DNA of 27,697 nt, taken from JAGLHV01 sp023143305 [NCBI: Clostridia bacterium] (GTDB lineage Bacteria; CBDUZB01; JAGLHV01). The position numbers were made by a program, and so were the translations under genes. The stretch spans positions 1-27,697 of the forward strand of contig DAOVVV010000032.1 of NCBI GenBank assembly GCA_030637025.1, in the 5' to 3' direction. Shown piece after piece: positions 15,182-24,696 of this stretch; position 1 is the first letter of the stretch; each line of letters opens with the position of its first letter. The notes beneath the pieces were generated by a model. That model was not told the DNA's origin. It saw only the letters and a list, made by a program, of their open reading frames with translations, and ran no database searches.

Positions 15182-16188
15182 TGATGGGAATTATCTCTCT
15201 AATTGTGTTGGTGTTTTTATTTTTAGGTGTTATTTTTTTTGCAGCGGGAGAAATAGGGCTTACGTCTTTAAATAAATGGACAATAAAAAAAATAATAGAT
15301 GAAAAGGGGAAAGAGGCTTGTTCTTTAGAAGCTTGGATAGAAAAGCCAAATCAATTGTTAACGACTATGCTGGTAGGCGGTAATTTAATGGTAATTGCTG
15401 TTTCAGCCTGGGCAGCAAATTTTGCTTTAAATCTTTCCTCTACTATGCACTGGAAAAAGCAATTAGTGCTTCCTGTTGTTACGATTATAACCTCTTTTTT
15501 TGTCTTGCTTTTTGGAGAAATAATACCTAAGGTTTTTACTCGTTATAATGCGGAAAAGGTATCCTTTTTGCTTATCAAGCCTCTTCTTCTGATTGATAAA
15601 ATTTTAAATCCGGTAGTTGGCCTTTTGGTAAAATTCACGGATTTAATTGTTTATCTTTTTGGGGGCCGGATAATAAAACAAGGTAATTTATTGACGGAGA
15701 AAGAAATTCGTAATTTAATAGATATCAGTCAAAAAGATGGCATTTTGGAAAAACAAGAAAAAGAAATGATTGAGGGCACTTTAGAATTTACAGACACAGT
15801 GGTAGGAGAGGTGATGATTCCTTTATCCGATATCGTGGCGATAGATAGTAGTAAATCTTCCGATGAAATAATTGATTTAGTAGTTGATATGGAATATTCT
15901 CGGGTCCCTATTTTTAAAGACAATGTAGCTAATATTATCGGTATTCTTTATACCAGGGATTTATTATATACCACTAAAAACGAATCTCTTTTTGTTCTTC
16001 AGGATATTATGCGTAAGGTTTATTTTATAGAAGAAAAACAAAAAATAGGTAAATTATTAAAAGAATTTAAAAAAGGCAATATCCATATAGCCATAGTAGT
16101 AGATAAAGATAAAAAGGCTTTAGGATTAGTAACTATCGAAGATTTAATCGAAGAAATATTCGGAGAAATTTTAGATGAATATGATTAG
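15178..16188 (+). CDS. CNNM/CorC-type membrane protein with tandem CBS domains (second of a pair)
   Basis: 336 aa paralogue of the preceding gene, starting at the overlapping ATG 15178 (ATGATGATG, three possible starts). Same plan: TM helices near 4-25, 58-82 and 92-115, the GEIIPK motif, then a CBS pair beginning at VGEVMIPLSDIVAI. The protein stops exactly at IFGEILDEYD, the point where related proteins normally enter the CorC_HlyC domain. The two proteins are clearly diverged, so they are not a recent duplication. Translation is probably coupled, suggesting a stoichiometric complex. Its job is probably Mg2+ or other divalent-ion handling by family analogy. It occupies the position where cdd/era are often found between dgkA and recO. 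Confidence 0.88.
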   Translation: MMMGIISLIVLVFLFLGVIFFAAGEIGLTSLNKWTIKKIIDEKGKEACSLEAWIEKPNQLLTTMLVGGNLMVIAVSAWAANFALNLSSTMHWKKQLVLPVVTIITSFFVLLFGEIIPKVFTRYNAEKVSFLLIKPLLLIDKILNPVVGLLVKFTDLIVYLFGGRIIKQGNLLTEKEIRNLIDISQKDGILEKQEKEMIEGTLEFTDTVVGEVMIPLSDIVAIDSSKSSDEIIDLVVDMEYSRVPIFKDNVANIIGILYTRDLLYTTKNESLFVLQDIMRKVYFIEEKQKIGKLLKEFKKGNIHIAIVVDKDKKALGLVTIEDLIEEIFGEILDEYD

Positions 16189-16287
16189 TAAACTTTTTTT
16201 CTGCCCGGAGTGAGTAAACAGGTAAATACCAACGACGGCAATGGTAAATCAGCATAAATGTTTTTTATAAAAAGAAGGTATTTTTAA

Positions 16288-17082
16288 GTGTATATAAACA
16301 CAGAGGCTTTTGTTTTAAAACACTATGACTTAAAAGAATCAGATAAAATTATAACTTTATATACCAGGGATTTAGGTAAAATTCAGGCGGTAGTAAAAGG
16401 AATAAGAAAGGCAAAAAGCAAATTAGCCGTCACCATGGAACCTTTTACGTATATTGATTTAACTCTTTATCGTAAATCTCAAAATAAATTGTTTACTATT
16501 ACCAATGGTAATATTAAATATTCCTTATATAAGATAAAAGAAGATTTTTTGCGGATAGTTTATGGGGATTATTTGTTGGAGTTGGTAGATAAATTAACAG
16601 AGACAGAGGAAAAAAATCGTGCACTTTTTAACCTGATAAAAGATTTTCTTTTTTTAATGGAATATAAAAGTGTGGAACTTATTCTGTGGTGTTTTAAAAT
16701 AAGATTTTTAAGTTTAATCGGTTATCAACTTTGTTTAGATATTTGCTCTCTTTGTGGAAAAAAAGTTCAGCCTTTTAAAAAAGGAATGGATTGGAAAATA
16801 GGATTTAGTCCCAAAGAAGGGGGGGTTCTTTGTTATCAGTGCAGAGGTATTTGCAATTACAAAGAGGATATTTCTCCGGGAGTAATAGAAGTGTTTAAAA
16901 AACTTTTAAAAATAAATTTAGATAAAATAGATTATTTGAAGTTTTCAGGTAAAATGCGTGAAGAAGTAAGACATAGTTTACAATATTTTTTGGCATATCA
17001 TTTATCCGGGGAGTTGAAAACACAACAATTCATTGAAAAAATTTCCCGCTATAAAGTATATGGTCAAGGGGTAAGAATATAA
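16288..17082 (+). CDS. recO: DNA repair protein RecO
   Basis: 264 aa recombination mediator that loads RecA with RecR and anneals ssDNA. It starts at GTG 16288, with AAGAAGG nine bases upstream. The N-terminal OB fold is clear (INTEAFVLKHYDLKESDKI followed by TRDLGKIQAVVKGIRK). The middle contains the zinc finger as two CxxC pairs: C153/C156 in CSLCGKK and C182/C185 in CYQCRG. The length is typical. It precedes glyQS as in Firmicutes-like clusters. The 98 bp upstream (16189-16287) hold no recognisable feature beyond the SD. Confidence 0.95.
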   Translation: MYINTEAFVLKHYDLKESDKIITLYTRDLGKIQAVVKGIRKAKSKLAVTMEPFTYIDLTLYRKSQNKLFTITNGNIKYSLYKIKEDFLRIVYGDYLLELVDKLTETEEKNRALFNLIKDFLFLMEYKSVELILWCFKIRFLSLIGYQLCLDICSLCGKKVQPFKKGMDWKIGFSPKEGGVLCYQCRGICNYKEDISPGVIEVFKKLLKINLDKIDYLKFSGKMREEVRHSLQYFLAYHLSGELKTQQFIEKISRYKVYGQGVRI

Positions 17083-17244
17083 TGGATAAAAAAAGTTATA
17101 TAAATGGAGCATAGTTAGAAAAAATAATAATTTGGCAATATTTCTTTATAATTGAGAATATAAAATTAGAAATTATGAACAAAAGAGATGTTATTAAGAT
17201 TATTGGCTAATAATAAAATGAAAAAGAAGGAGAATGGATTTAAA

Positions 17245-18114
17245 ATGACTTTTCAAGAAATTATTTTTGTACTGGAGAAATTTTGGGCAAAAGAAGGATG
17301 TGTTGTTTTTCAACCTTATGATATAGAAAAAGGTGCCGGAACTTTTAATCCGGCTACTTTTCTTAAATGTTTGGGACCTAAACCGTGGGCAGCATGTTAT
17401 GTAGAGCCTTCCCGCCGTCCTGCAGATGGAAGATACGGAGAAAATCCTAATCGTCTTCAGCAATATTATCAGTATCAGGTCATTGTAAAACCGCCTACTT
17501 CAAATATTCAAGAACTTTATTTAAGAAGTTTAAAAAAATTGGGTTTAGATTCTCATCGTCATGATATCCGTTTTGTTGAAGATAATTGGGAATCACCCAC
17601 CCTGGGTGCCTGGGGTTTGGGTTGGGAGGTACAGTTAGATGGGATGGAAATTACTCAATTTACCTATTTTCAACAAATAGGAGGTATAGATTTGAATCCC
17701 ATAAGTTGTGAAATTACTTATGGATTAGAGCGGATAGCTATGTATTTACAGAGACAGGATAACGTATTTGAATTGTTATGGTCGGATAAAGTTAAATATG
17801 GAGAGATACAATTATTAAATGAAATTCAGTTTTCTAAGTATAATTTTCAGGAAGCAAATTTAGAAATGTTATTTACTCTTTTTCAAATTTACGAACAAGA
17901 AGGCCGGAGATTATTACAAAAAGATCTGGTTTTACCGGCTTATGATTTTGTTATGAAATGTTCACATATATTTAATTTATTAGATGCTCGAGGAGCACTG
18001 AGTGTGACTGAGCGAATTAGCTTTATTGGCCGAATAAGAAATTTAGCCTGCCAGTCAGCTCGATTATACCTTAAAACTATAGAACTTGAAAGGGAAAAAG
18101 ATGGAAAAAAGTAA
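17245..18114 (+). CDS. glyQ: Glycyl-tRNA synthetase alpha subunit
   Basis: Catalytic subunit of the bacterial (alpha2-beta2) GlyRS. From ATG 17245, with AAGGAGA eleven bases upstream, the protein is 289 aa and begins [14 protein letters not shown], the normal family start. Upstream in-frame starts at 17188 and 17218 would add non-conserved residues. Diagnostic segments are [35 protein letters not shown] and [20 protein letters not shown]. It overlaps glyS by 14 bp. The 162-bp gap after recO has a lone TATAAT (17147-17152) without a -35, so a separate promoter is unproven. Confidence 0.97.
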   Translation: MTFQEIIFVLEKFWAKEGCVVFQPYDIEKGAGTFNPATFLKCLGPKPWAACYVEPSRRPADGRYGENPNRLQQYYQYQVIVKPPTSNIQELYLRSLKKLGLDSHRHDIRFVEDNWESPTLGAWGLGWEVQLDGMEITQFTYFQQIGGIDLNPISCEITYGLERIAMYLQRQDNVFELLWSDKVKYGEIQLLNEIQFSKYNFQEANLEMLFTLFQIYEQEGRRLLQKDLVLPAYDFVMKCSHIFNLLDARGALSVTERISFIGRIRNLACQSARLYLKTIELEREKDGKK

Positions 18115-20257
18115 GGACTTTTTATTAGAAATAGGAACAGAAGAGTTTCCGGCGACGTACATAAAACCAGCATTATCAGAAATGCAAAAACTTATGGAAG
18201 AAAAGCTTAAAGAAAGAGGAATTGATTATTCTAAATTGGTTGTTTATGCTACTCCCAGAAGGTTAGTACTTATAATCGAGGAGATAAATTGTAAAGGGAA
18301 AGAGGGGTTGTTAGAAATAAACGGGCCTCCTAAGAAGAGGGCTTTTGATCAAGACAATGTACCAACAGGAGTGGCTATTGGTTTTGCTAAAAAGTATGGG
18401 GTAGGGATTGAGGATTTGTTGGTTAAAAAGACCCAAAAAGGAGAATATATTTGTATAAAAAAGAAACAACCACCGGAAGATACAAAAAAAGCATTAGCAG
18501 AAATTGTTCCCCAAATTATTACTTCGTTAAATTTCCCTAGAACTATGCGATGGATAACCGGGAGTGATTTCCATTTTGCCCGCCCGATTAGATTGTTATT
18601 ATGCCTTTATGGAAACAAAACAGTTAAATTTACTTTTCAAAATATAAAGTCAGGTAATTATACTTATGGGCTTTATGCTTTATCCCGGCAGAAAGTAGTT
18701 ATTCCTCTTGTCGGAAAATATAAAGAGATTTTGCGAAATAATTGTGTTATTGTGGATATGGAAGAAAGAAAAAAAATAATTAATAAAGCAATTGCCCAGG
18801 TTGTTAGAAAAACCGGAGGGACGATACTGGAAGATAATAAGCTGGTAGAAGAAATAAATTTTCTTCTGGAATACCCTACTGCAATTTTGGGAAAGTTTCC
18901 GGAAAAATATTTAGATTTACCTAAAGAAGTTCTGATTACTTGTATGCGGCATCATCAAAAATATTTTTGCATAGTGGATAAAGAAGAAAAGCTTCTTCCT
19001 TTTTTTGTTGCTTTGCGCAATGGAACTTCGGAATATTTAGAAGTATTGAGAGAAGGATTGGAAAAAGTATTAGTGGCGCGTCTTCAGGATGCAGAATTTT
19101 ATTTTAAGCAAGATACCAAAACCCCTCTGGTAAAAAAAGTAGAAAAACTTAAAAAAGTTGTATATCATCAACAACTGGGTAGTTTGTATAATAAGGTCGA
19201 AAGAGTTATAAAAATTTCCGAATTTATTGCCCGGGAGGTGGAAGGGCTAAATTTTAACCTATCCACGGTAAAGCGTATTGCCCTTTTGTCTAAAGCGGAT
19301 TTAGTTACTGAAATGGTGAAAGAATTTCCTGAGTTAGAGGGAGTGATGGGAGAAATATATGCTCTTCATTGTGGGGAAGAAGAGATTGTATCTAAAGGAA
19401 TAAGAGAACATTATTTACCACAATCACTGGAAAGCGTGTTGCCCAAAACAGTAGAATCTTTAATAGTAAGTATTGCTGATAAAATGGATACAATTGCCGG
19501 TAATTTTTGTGTCGGGTTGATTCCTTCCGGTTCAGGAGACCCTTACGCTTTAAAAAAATGTGCCCAGGGAATTATCAGGATTATGATTGATAAAGGATGG
19601 CGTTTATCTTTAGGAAAATTGGTAAATTCATCGGTAGGGCTTTTTAATTTAGAAGAAGAAAAACAAAAGTTGCTAAAGCAGCAAATATTGCAGTTTTTTT
19701 ATCAAAGAATGGAAAATACTTTTACCTCTTTCCAGCTTAGTTACGATGAAATAGATGCTGTTTTAAGTGTGAAATTTGTAGATATAGCAGATAGTTTTAA
19801 GCGGGTTTGTACCCTTCATCGTTTTCGGCATTTGCCGGATTTTATACAATTAATTACTTTATTTAAAAGAGCATACAACATTGTTAAACAAGCAGAAAGG
19901 GAAGGAAGAGTAAAGAAAGATGATGGATGTTCCCGTGAGTTTGTTATAGCGGAGGTAAATATAGAATTACTGCAAGAACCTGCAGAAAAGGAACTCTGGG
20001 AAATTTTTAACCGGAAAGTAAAAGGACAAACAGAAAAATTATTAAAAGAAAGTAAATATGAAGAGGGGTTAAAAGTATTATTAAGTTTACAGGAATATAT
20101 AAATAATTTTTTCGACTCAGTAAAGATAATGGCGGAAAAGGAAGATTTACGAAATAATCGGTTGACTTTATTAAGAAATATTGTAGAATTATTCTTAAGA
20201 ATTGCTGATTTTTCAAAAATAGTGATTGAAGGTAAAAAAGAGTTTAAAAATAATTAA
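18101..20257 (+). CDS. glyS: Glycyl-tRNA synthetase beta subunit
   Basis: 718 aa from ATG 18101, chosen because AAAGGG lies upstream at good spacing and the sequence then opens with the family signature [16 protein letters not shown]. The beta subunit supplies tRNA binding and has an HD-like domain in the middle (region around 390-500, including [16 protein letters not shown]) and a C-terminal anticodon-binding DALR-like helical domain. FPRTMRW and CMRHHQKYF are also conserved landmarks. It overlaps the end of glyQ by 14 bp, the usual coupled arrangement. Length is normal for the family. Confidence 0.97.
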   Translation: MEKSKDFLLEIGTEEFPATYIKPALSEMQKLMEEKLKERGIDYSKLVVYATPRRLVLIIEEINCKGKEGLLEINGPPKKRAFDQDNVPTGVAIGFAKKYGVGIEDLLVKKTQKGEYICIKKKQPPEDTKKALAEIVPQIITSLNFPRTMRWITGSDFHFARPIRLLLCLYGNKTVKFTFQNIKSGNYTYGLYALSRQKVVIPLVGKYKEILRNNCVIVDMEERKKIINKAIAQVVRKTGGTILEDNKLVEEINFLLEYPTAILGKFPEKYLDLPKEVLITCMRHHQKYFCIVDKEEKLLPFFVALRNGTSEYLEVLREGLEKVLVARLQDAEFYFKQDTKTPLVKKVEKLKKVVYHQQLGSLYNKVERVIKISEFIAREVEGLNFNLSTVKRIALLSKADLVTEMVKEFPELEGVMGEIYALHCGEEEIVSKGIREHYLPQSLESVLPKTVESLIVSIADKMDTIAGNFCVGLIPSGSGDPYALKKCAQGIIRIMIDKGWRLSLGKLVNSSVGLFNLEEEKQKLLKQQILQFFYQRMENTFTSFQLSYDEIDAVLSVKFVDIADSFKRVCTLHRFRHLPDFIQLITLFKRAYNIVKQAEREGRVKKDDGCSREFVIAEVNIELLQEPAEKELWEIFNRKVKGQTEKLLKESKYEEGLKVLLSLQEYINNFFDSVKIMAEKEDLRNNRLTLLRNIVELFLRIADFSKIVIEGKKEFKNN

Positions 20258-20273
20258 TATGAAAATAAAAAAT

Positions 20274-20302
20274 GGAGGTAATAAGTGAAAGGAGAAAAAA
20301 TG
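20274..20302 (+). promoter_or_regulatory. Two alternating ribosome-binding sites and start codons
   Basis: GGAGG (20274-20278) sits six bases before GTG 20285, and AAAGGAG (20288-20294) sits five bases before ATG 20300 in the same frame. Both starts are well supported, giving products that differ by five residues. The ATG gives the more family-like N terminus. Confidence 0.6.
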
Positions 20303-21598
20303 AATATTTTTGATAAATGTGACAAGTTTACAGTTGCGAAAGATGTAATGGCTACAGGATGTTATCCTTATTTCCGTCGGGTTGAATCAGGACAGGATCC
20401 GGAAGTCATTATTGAAGGGAAAAAAGTAATAATGATGGGGTCGAATAACTATCTTGGGTTAACTTCTTATTGGCGGTTAAAAGCATCATCTATTCGGGCA
20501 ACCCAGAAGTATGGGGTGGGTTGTGTTGGTTCCCGGTTTTTGAATGGGACCCTGGATATTCATGAAGAATTGGAAAAAAAATTAGCTACATTTGTAAGAA
20601 AAGAAAAAGCGATACTTTTTTCTACAGGAATGCAAGCAAATTTAGGTGCTCTTTCTTCGTTAGTTGGAAAGAATGATACAGTAATTACGGATAAATATGA
20701 CCATGCCAGTATTATTGATGGCTGCCGGCTTTCTTTTGGACAGATGAAAAGATTCAAACATAATGATATGCAGGATTTGGAGAGGGTTTTAATTCCTTTA
20801 AAAGATATGACAAAGTTGATTGTTGTTGATGGTATTTTTAGTATGGAAGGGGATATTGTTAATCTTCCTGAAATTGTAAGATTAGCTAAGAAATATAATG
20901 CTCAGGTTATGGTAGATGATGCTCATTCCTTAGGGGTTTTGGGAAAACAGGGAAGAGGGACTTGTGAATATTTTGGACTGACTGACGAAGTGGATATTAT
21001 TATGGGAACATTCTCCAAGGCTTTTGCTTCTGTAGGGGGATTTATTGCTGCCAATGACTCAATAGTTCATTATATTAAACATAATGCGCGAGCCTTAATT
21101 TTTAGCGCCAGCCTTCCTCCCAGTAATGTGGCTTCGGTGATGGCAGCTTTGGAAGTAATTAAAAAAGATAATTACCGAATTAAACGTTTGTGGCGTAACA
21201 CACACAAAATGATGAAAGGGTTTAAAAATTTAGGGTTTGATACCGGAACGAGTGATACTCCTATTATTCCCATTGTTGTTGGTGATGATTTTAAAGCTTT
21301 TCAAATGTGGCGCATGCTTTTTGATCTGGGAATCTTTACTACCCCGATAGTTTCTCCGGCTGTCCCTCCGGGAAGAGCTCTTATTCGGGTAAGCAATATG
21401 GCTACACATACGGATAAACAGTTAGATAAAGTATTAAAAATTTTTGGAGAAGTAGGAAGAGAGCTGGGTATTATTCCGTCCGTTAACAAAAAGGGAACCT
21501 GTTCCTCCGTAAACAAAAAAAGGTTTCGTTTCTGGGAAAAAATAAATAGGAATATGATAAAAAAATGGATGAAAAGATTGTGGAATATTAAATCTTAA
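20300..21598 (+). CDS. PLP-dependent alpha-oxoamine synthase (KBL / serine palmitoyltransferase-like)
   Basis: 432 aa from ATG 20300 (437 from GTG 20285). It is a fold-type I PLP enzyme that condenses an amino acid with an acyl-CoA. Landmarks are GSNNYLGLT, GVGCVGSRFLNGT, DKYDHASIIDG, VDDAHSLGVLG (PLP-ring Asp and His) and GTFSKAFASVGG, where K240 forms the Schiff base. KBL, BioF, HemA and SPT share this pattern. The opening FDKCDKFTVAKDVMATG and YPYFRR look to me more like SPT-like relatives than E. coli Kbl, but the substrate is not decidable. No tdh, sphingolipid or biotin genes are near. After IIPS there is a basic, tryptophan-containing tail of about 37 residues with a duplicated SVNKK, possibly membrane-associating. 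Confidence 0.85.
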   Translation: MNIFDKCDKFTVAKDVMATGCYPYFRRVESGQDPEVIIEGKKVIMMGSNNYLGLTSYWRLKASSIRATQKYGVGCVGSRFLNGTLDIHEELEKKLATFVRKEKAILFSTGMQANLGALSSLVGKNDTVITDKYDHASIIDGCRLSFGQMKRFKHNDMQDLERVLIPLKDMTKLIVVDGIFSMEGDIVNLPEIVRLAKKYNAQVMVDDAHSLGVLGKQGRGTCEYFGLTDEVDIIMGTFSKAFASVGGFIAANDSIVHYIKHNARALIFSASLPPSNVASVMAALEVIKKDNYRIKRLWRNTHKMMKGFKNLGFDTGTSDTPIIPIVVGDDFKAFQMWRMLFDLGIFTTPIVSPAVPPGRALIRVSNMATHTDKQLDKVLKIFGEVGRELGIIPSVNKKGTCSSVNKKRFRFWEKINRNMIKKWMKRLWNIKS

Positions 21599-21642
21599 TG
21601 CTAAAAAAGTAAGTAATAAAAATCTTTTACAAACCTTGATTA

Positions 21643-21656
21643 TGTAAAATTTTACA
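21643..21656. promoter_or_regulatory. Perfect 14-bp palindrome, candidate operator
   Basis: TGTAAAATTTTACA is exactly self-complementary and ends seven bases before the -35 box of the next promoter. A further half-site TTTTACA lies at 21625-21631. The position suits an activator, or a repressor that hinders polymerase binding. AT-rich palindromes can arise by chance, so this is a moderate call. Confidence 0.5.
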
Positions 21657-21663
21657 AAAAGAA

Positions 21664-21691
21664 TTGACAAATGAATAAAAAGTGATATTTT
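21664..21691 (+). promoter_or_regulatory. Promoter of the FHA-PP2C-kinase operon
   Basis: TTGACA at 21664-21669, a 16-bp spacer and TATTTT at 21686-21691 with a TG giving an extended -10 (TGATATTTT). Transcription would start near 21698, about 30 nt before the ATG. A strong SD (AAGGAGG at 21714-21720) lies in the short leader. Confidence 0.65.
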
Positions 21692-21728
21692 ATATAGATA
21701 AGGAAAAAATCAAAAGGAGGGTAAAAGG

Positions 21729-23849
21729 ATGGATGAAGATGTAAGAGGGCATGAAGAAGAAATGAACGAAGAAGAGCAGGGGGCAGAAGTAGATGAAAAA
21801 ACCTGTTTGGAAAGCAGTCCCAAAATAACAGTTAAAAAAGATACGGAAACAATATTAGAATATGAAATACTGAAAGATTTGGTAATTATTGGCCGGAGAG
21901 CAGGGAATGATATAGTCCTTGATAATCGCAAAGTATCCCGTAAACATGCTCAGATAAAAAGAGAAGGAGATAATTTTATTATAGAAGACTTACAGAGTAC
22001 AGGCGGTACAGAGATTAATGGAGAAAAAATAACGTCACGACAAATATTTACCGGGGAGATCATTAAAATAGGAGACTTTGAATTGCACTTTAATTCGGGT
22101 ATAGAAGGGGAAGAAAAAACAGTTTTTGAGGAAGATGATAAAACAATATTTGATGACGATAAAACGGTTTTCTATGAAGAAACGGTAGCTAAATTAATTG
22201 TTGAACGTTCGGTAAATCTTCAGGGGGAAATTAGTATAGAAGGGGAAGCTGTAATCGGACGGGGGGAAGAAGCTACTATTCAATTAGAGGACCAGCGTGC
22301 TTCCAGGGAACATTGTAAAATTGCGTTAGTAGATAGTAATTTCGTTATTACAGATTTAGAAAGTAGTAATGGTACTTATGTTAACGGGGAAAAGATAACT
22401 GAAAAATCCCTGGAAAATGGAGACAAAATTCAAATTGGTGATGCTGTTTTTGAATTTCAAATGGAAAAAGGCGTTAAAGGCGGAGCTAAAAAATTTATTG
22501 GAAAGCAACTGGTTAAAAAGGTAGGTTTAGTGGCATTAGGTGTATTTGTTTTTGTTGTGGTTTTTCAATTGGCCAATAGGGAAAAGCCGCATTCCGTAGT
22601 TCTTAGCCAAATATGGGAAAAACAAATCAAAGGGGAAATTCGGACCTCTCCTGCTATCGGAGATTTAAATAATGATACTTTTAACGATATTGTAGTGGGG
22701 GATACCGAAGGATTTATTTATGCCCTGGATGGCCGTACAGGAGGTAGTATCTGGAATAAACCGTATACTGCCGGACGGCCTATTCTTTCTTCTCCTGTAT
22801 TGGGTAATATTAATCATGAAGGTGGTAATTTAGATGTTATTGTTGGGGCAGAAAGGAAACGAATGCTTTCTGTAAAGGACCGGATGGATAGTTCCCTAAC
22901 AGGAAAAATATACGCTATTGATGGAGAAAAAGGGGATATGATTTGGGAAAGCAGTGTAGTTAAAGGGGGAATTGTTTCATCTCCGGCATTGGTAGATTTA
23001 AATACAGATAAAGTCCTGGATGTAGTTGTGGGGTCTAAGGATAGATTTGTTTATGCTCTGGATGGGAAACAGGGAGGAGAAGTCTGGAATTTTGAAACTA
23101 AAGGGGGAATAAGTGCCACCCCTTCTTTGACCGATATTGACAATGATGGGATTCTTGATGTAATTATTGGTTCTCAGGATAATATTTATGCTTTATCAGG
23201 TGCAAACGGGAAAAAATTATGGCTTTTTCATCACCTGGGAAATCCATCCTCGGCTGCTATAGGAAAATTTGATGATGATGAGATTGAAGATGTAGTTGTT
23301 GCTTTTGCCGGAGAAATAGTAGTGCTTAACGGAAAAACCGGTGCGATTATTTGGGAGTGGAAAAGTCCTGTGTTATTAACAGAAGAAACATTATTGCCCA
23401 TTGCTCCGGTTTTAGGCGACCTTAATAATGATGGCGTTTTAGATGTTGTCTGTGGTTCGGATAAGGGGCACGTTTATGCTGTAAATGGGGTAACCGAAGG
23501 GGAAAAATATCTCTGGGATTTTAATATGGGAGAAGAAATTCCGTCTTCTGCTGCACTTTTTGATTTTAACGGTGACAAAAGTCTTGATGTAGCTGTTATT
23601 TCTCAGACAGGCGTTATTTATTTAATTAGCGGAAAAGACGGACATTTGTTAGTTCAATTTGATATTAATGCGCCGGTGATAAGTTCTCTGGTTATTGCTG
23701 ATGTCAATGCTAATAAGATAGCCGATTTAGTAATTGGAACGCTGGACGGTAAAATTATAGTTGTAGAATCAAATGCAAAATGTAAAGAGAAAGAAATTAT
23801 CTGGGGTGTTTTAGGGGGAAATGAATTACATACTTCACTGAAGAAGTAA
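21729..23849 (+). CDS. Transmembrane double-FHA protein with an extracytoplasmic FG-GAP/PQQ-like beta-propeller
   Basis: 706 aa. The acidic N terminus is followed by FHA1 (about 45-122; G55 R56, S70 R71, H73, N97 G98) and FHA2 (about 170-240; G177 R178, S192 R193, H195, N214 G215 T216). A single TM segment lies near 264-282, preceded by lysines, so the FHA domains should be cytoplasmic. Outside are eight repeats of the form DLNNDxxxDVVVG, then Y-A-L-D-G, then G-x-x-W, with Ca2+-type acidic loops, forming a beta-propeller. FHA domains bind phosphothreonine. The linker between them holds three EKTVF / DKTIF / DKTVF motifs (T131, T139, T146), and DEKTCL (T25) lies before FHA1. FHA1 has TGGT where an NGT Asn is expected. 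It is first in an operon with a phosphatase and a kinase; an envelope sensor or scaffold is inferred. Confidence 0.88.
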   Translation: MDEDVRGHEEEMNEEEQGAEVDEKTCLESSPKITVKKDTETILEYEILKDLVIIGRRAGNDIVLDNRKVSRKHAQIKREGDNFIIEDLQSTGGTEINGEKITSRQIFTGEIIKIGDFELHFNSGIEGEEKTVFEEDDKTIFDDDKTVFYEETVAKLIVERSVNLQGEISIEGEAVIGRGEEATIQLEDQRASREHCKIALVDSNFVITDLESSNGTYVNGEKITEKSLENGDKIQIGDAVFEFQMEKGVKGGAKKFIGKQLVKKVGLVALGVFVFVVVFQLANREKPHSVVLSQIWEKQIKGEIRTSPAIGDLNNDTFNDIVVGDTEGFIYALDGRTGGSIWNKPYTAGRPILSSPVLGNINHEGGNLDVIVGAERKRMLSVKDRMDSSLTGKIYAIDGEKGDMIWESSVVKGGIVSSPALVDLNTDKVLDVVVGSKDRFVYALDGKQGGEVWNFETKGGISATPSLTDIDNDGILDVIIGSQDNIYALSGANGKKLWLFHHLGNPSSAAIGKFDDDEIEDVVVAFAGEIVVLNGKTGAIIWEWKSPVLLTEETLLPIAPVLGDLNNDGVLDVVCGSDKGHVYAVNGVTEGEKYLWDFNMGEEIPSSAALFDFNGDKSLDVAVISQTGVIYLISGKDGHLLVQFDINAPVISSLVIADVNANKIADLVIGTLDGKIIVVESNAKCKEKEIIWGVLGGNELHTSLKK

Positions 23850-23916
23850 ATAAGAGTAAAAGGCAAAAAATAATTCCCTGATTTTTATTATCACTTAAAA
23901 AGGAAAAACAAACAAA

Positions 23917-24690
23917 ATGAAAATTTCTGCTTTTAGTATTACTGATTTAGGAAGAAGACGTTCCTTAAATGAGGATTTTTGTATTTGCGACAATGAGAGA
24001 CAAATATATTTGGTTGCTGATGGAATGGGAGGAAGGGAAGGGGGAGAAGTGGCAAGTAGAATGGCGGGAGAAACTTTTCTGGCAAAAATTTCTCCCTTTT
24101 TGGAGGATGAAGATGTGACTTTCCCTTTTGAAATAAAAGAAGAAAGGGATTTTTTTTCTGCAATTATTAAATATGCTATGGAAGAGGCTAATACTGCAGT
24201 GTATCAGCATAGTTTAAATGAAACTTCAAAAAAAGGAATGGGAACGACTTTTACAGCAGCGATTCTTTATGACGGAAATCTTTATGTGGGCCATATTGGG
24301 GACTCAAGATTATATAGAATTCGCCAGAGGAATATTGCTCAACTCTCAGAGGATCATACGTTAGTACAACAAATGATAAAAGAAGGGCGTCTTGATGCTA
24401 AAGGAGCCCGAAATCATCAAAAAAAAAATGTAATTACCCGTTCCCTGGGACCAAAAAAGAAAATTAAACCCGATATTTTTTGTGAACGAATTATTCCCGG
24501 GGATATTTATTTGCTTTGTAGTGATGGTTTGTACCAGATGTTAGAAGATGAAGAATTATTCGGGGAACTTCTTTCTCTTGGAGAGAAGGATTTAGAAACT
24601 GTAGGTAAAAATCTTATTTTTATGGCTAATGAAAATGGAGGTAAGGATAATATCACTTTACTTCTTTTTAGAGTAGAGGAAGAAAATTAA
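23917..24690 (+). CDS. PP2C-family Ser/Thr protein phosphatase
   Basis: 257 aa cytoplasmic metal-dependent phosphatase, a compact bacterial PP2C (PstP/Stp type) without TM helices. The metal-binding motifs are all present: RRRSLNED (D20), LVADGMGG (D35), GTTFTAAIL, VGHIGDSRLY, LCSDGLYQM and NGGKDNITLLLF. It should reverse phosphorylation by the kinase encoded six bases downstream, acting on the FHA protein and others. An AAAGGA lies upstream at rather long spacing. The pairing of PP2C and kinase genes is common in bacteria. Confidence 0.95.
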   Translation: MKISAFSITDLGRRRSLNEDFCICDNERQIYLVADGMGGREGGEVASRMAGETFLAKISPFLEDEDVTFPFEIKEERDFFSAIIKYAMEEANTAVYQHSLNETSKKGMGTTFTAAILYDGNLYVGHIGDSRLYRIRQRNIAQLSEDHTLVQQMIKEGRLDAKGARNHQKKNVITRSLGPKKKIKPDIFCERIIPGDIYLLCSDGLYQMLEDEELFGELLSLGEKDLETVGKNLIFMANENGGKDNITLLLFRVEEEN

Positions 24691-24696
24691 TATAAA

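Noticed and set aside
16189-16287. Spacer before recO checked for a small gene or RNA
   Set aside because: Only short unrelated frames and a 4-bp inverted repeat; nothing beyond the recO ribosome-binding site.
17083-17244. Possible separate promoter for glyQS (TATAAT at 17147-17152, TTGGCA at 17132-17137)
   Set aside because: The two boxes are only 9 bp apart and other spacings fail, so there is no credible pair.
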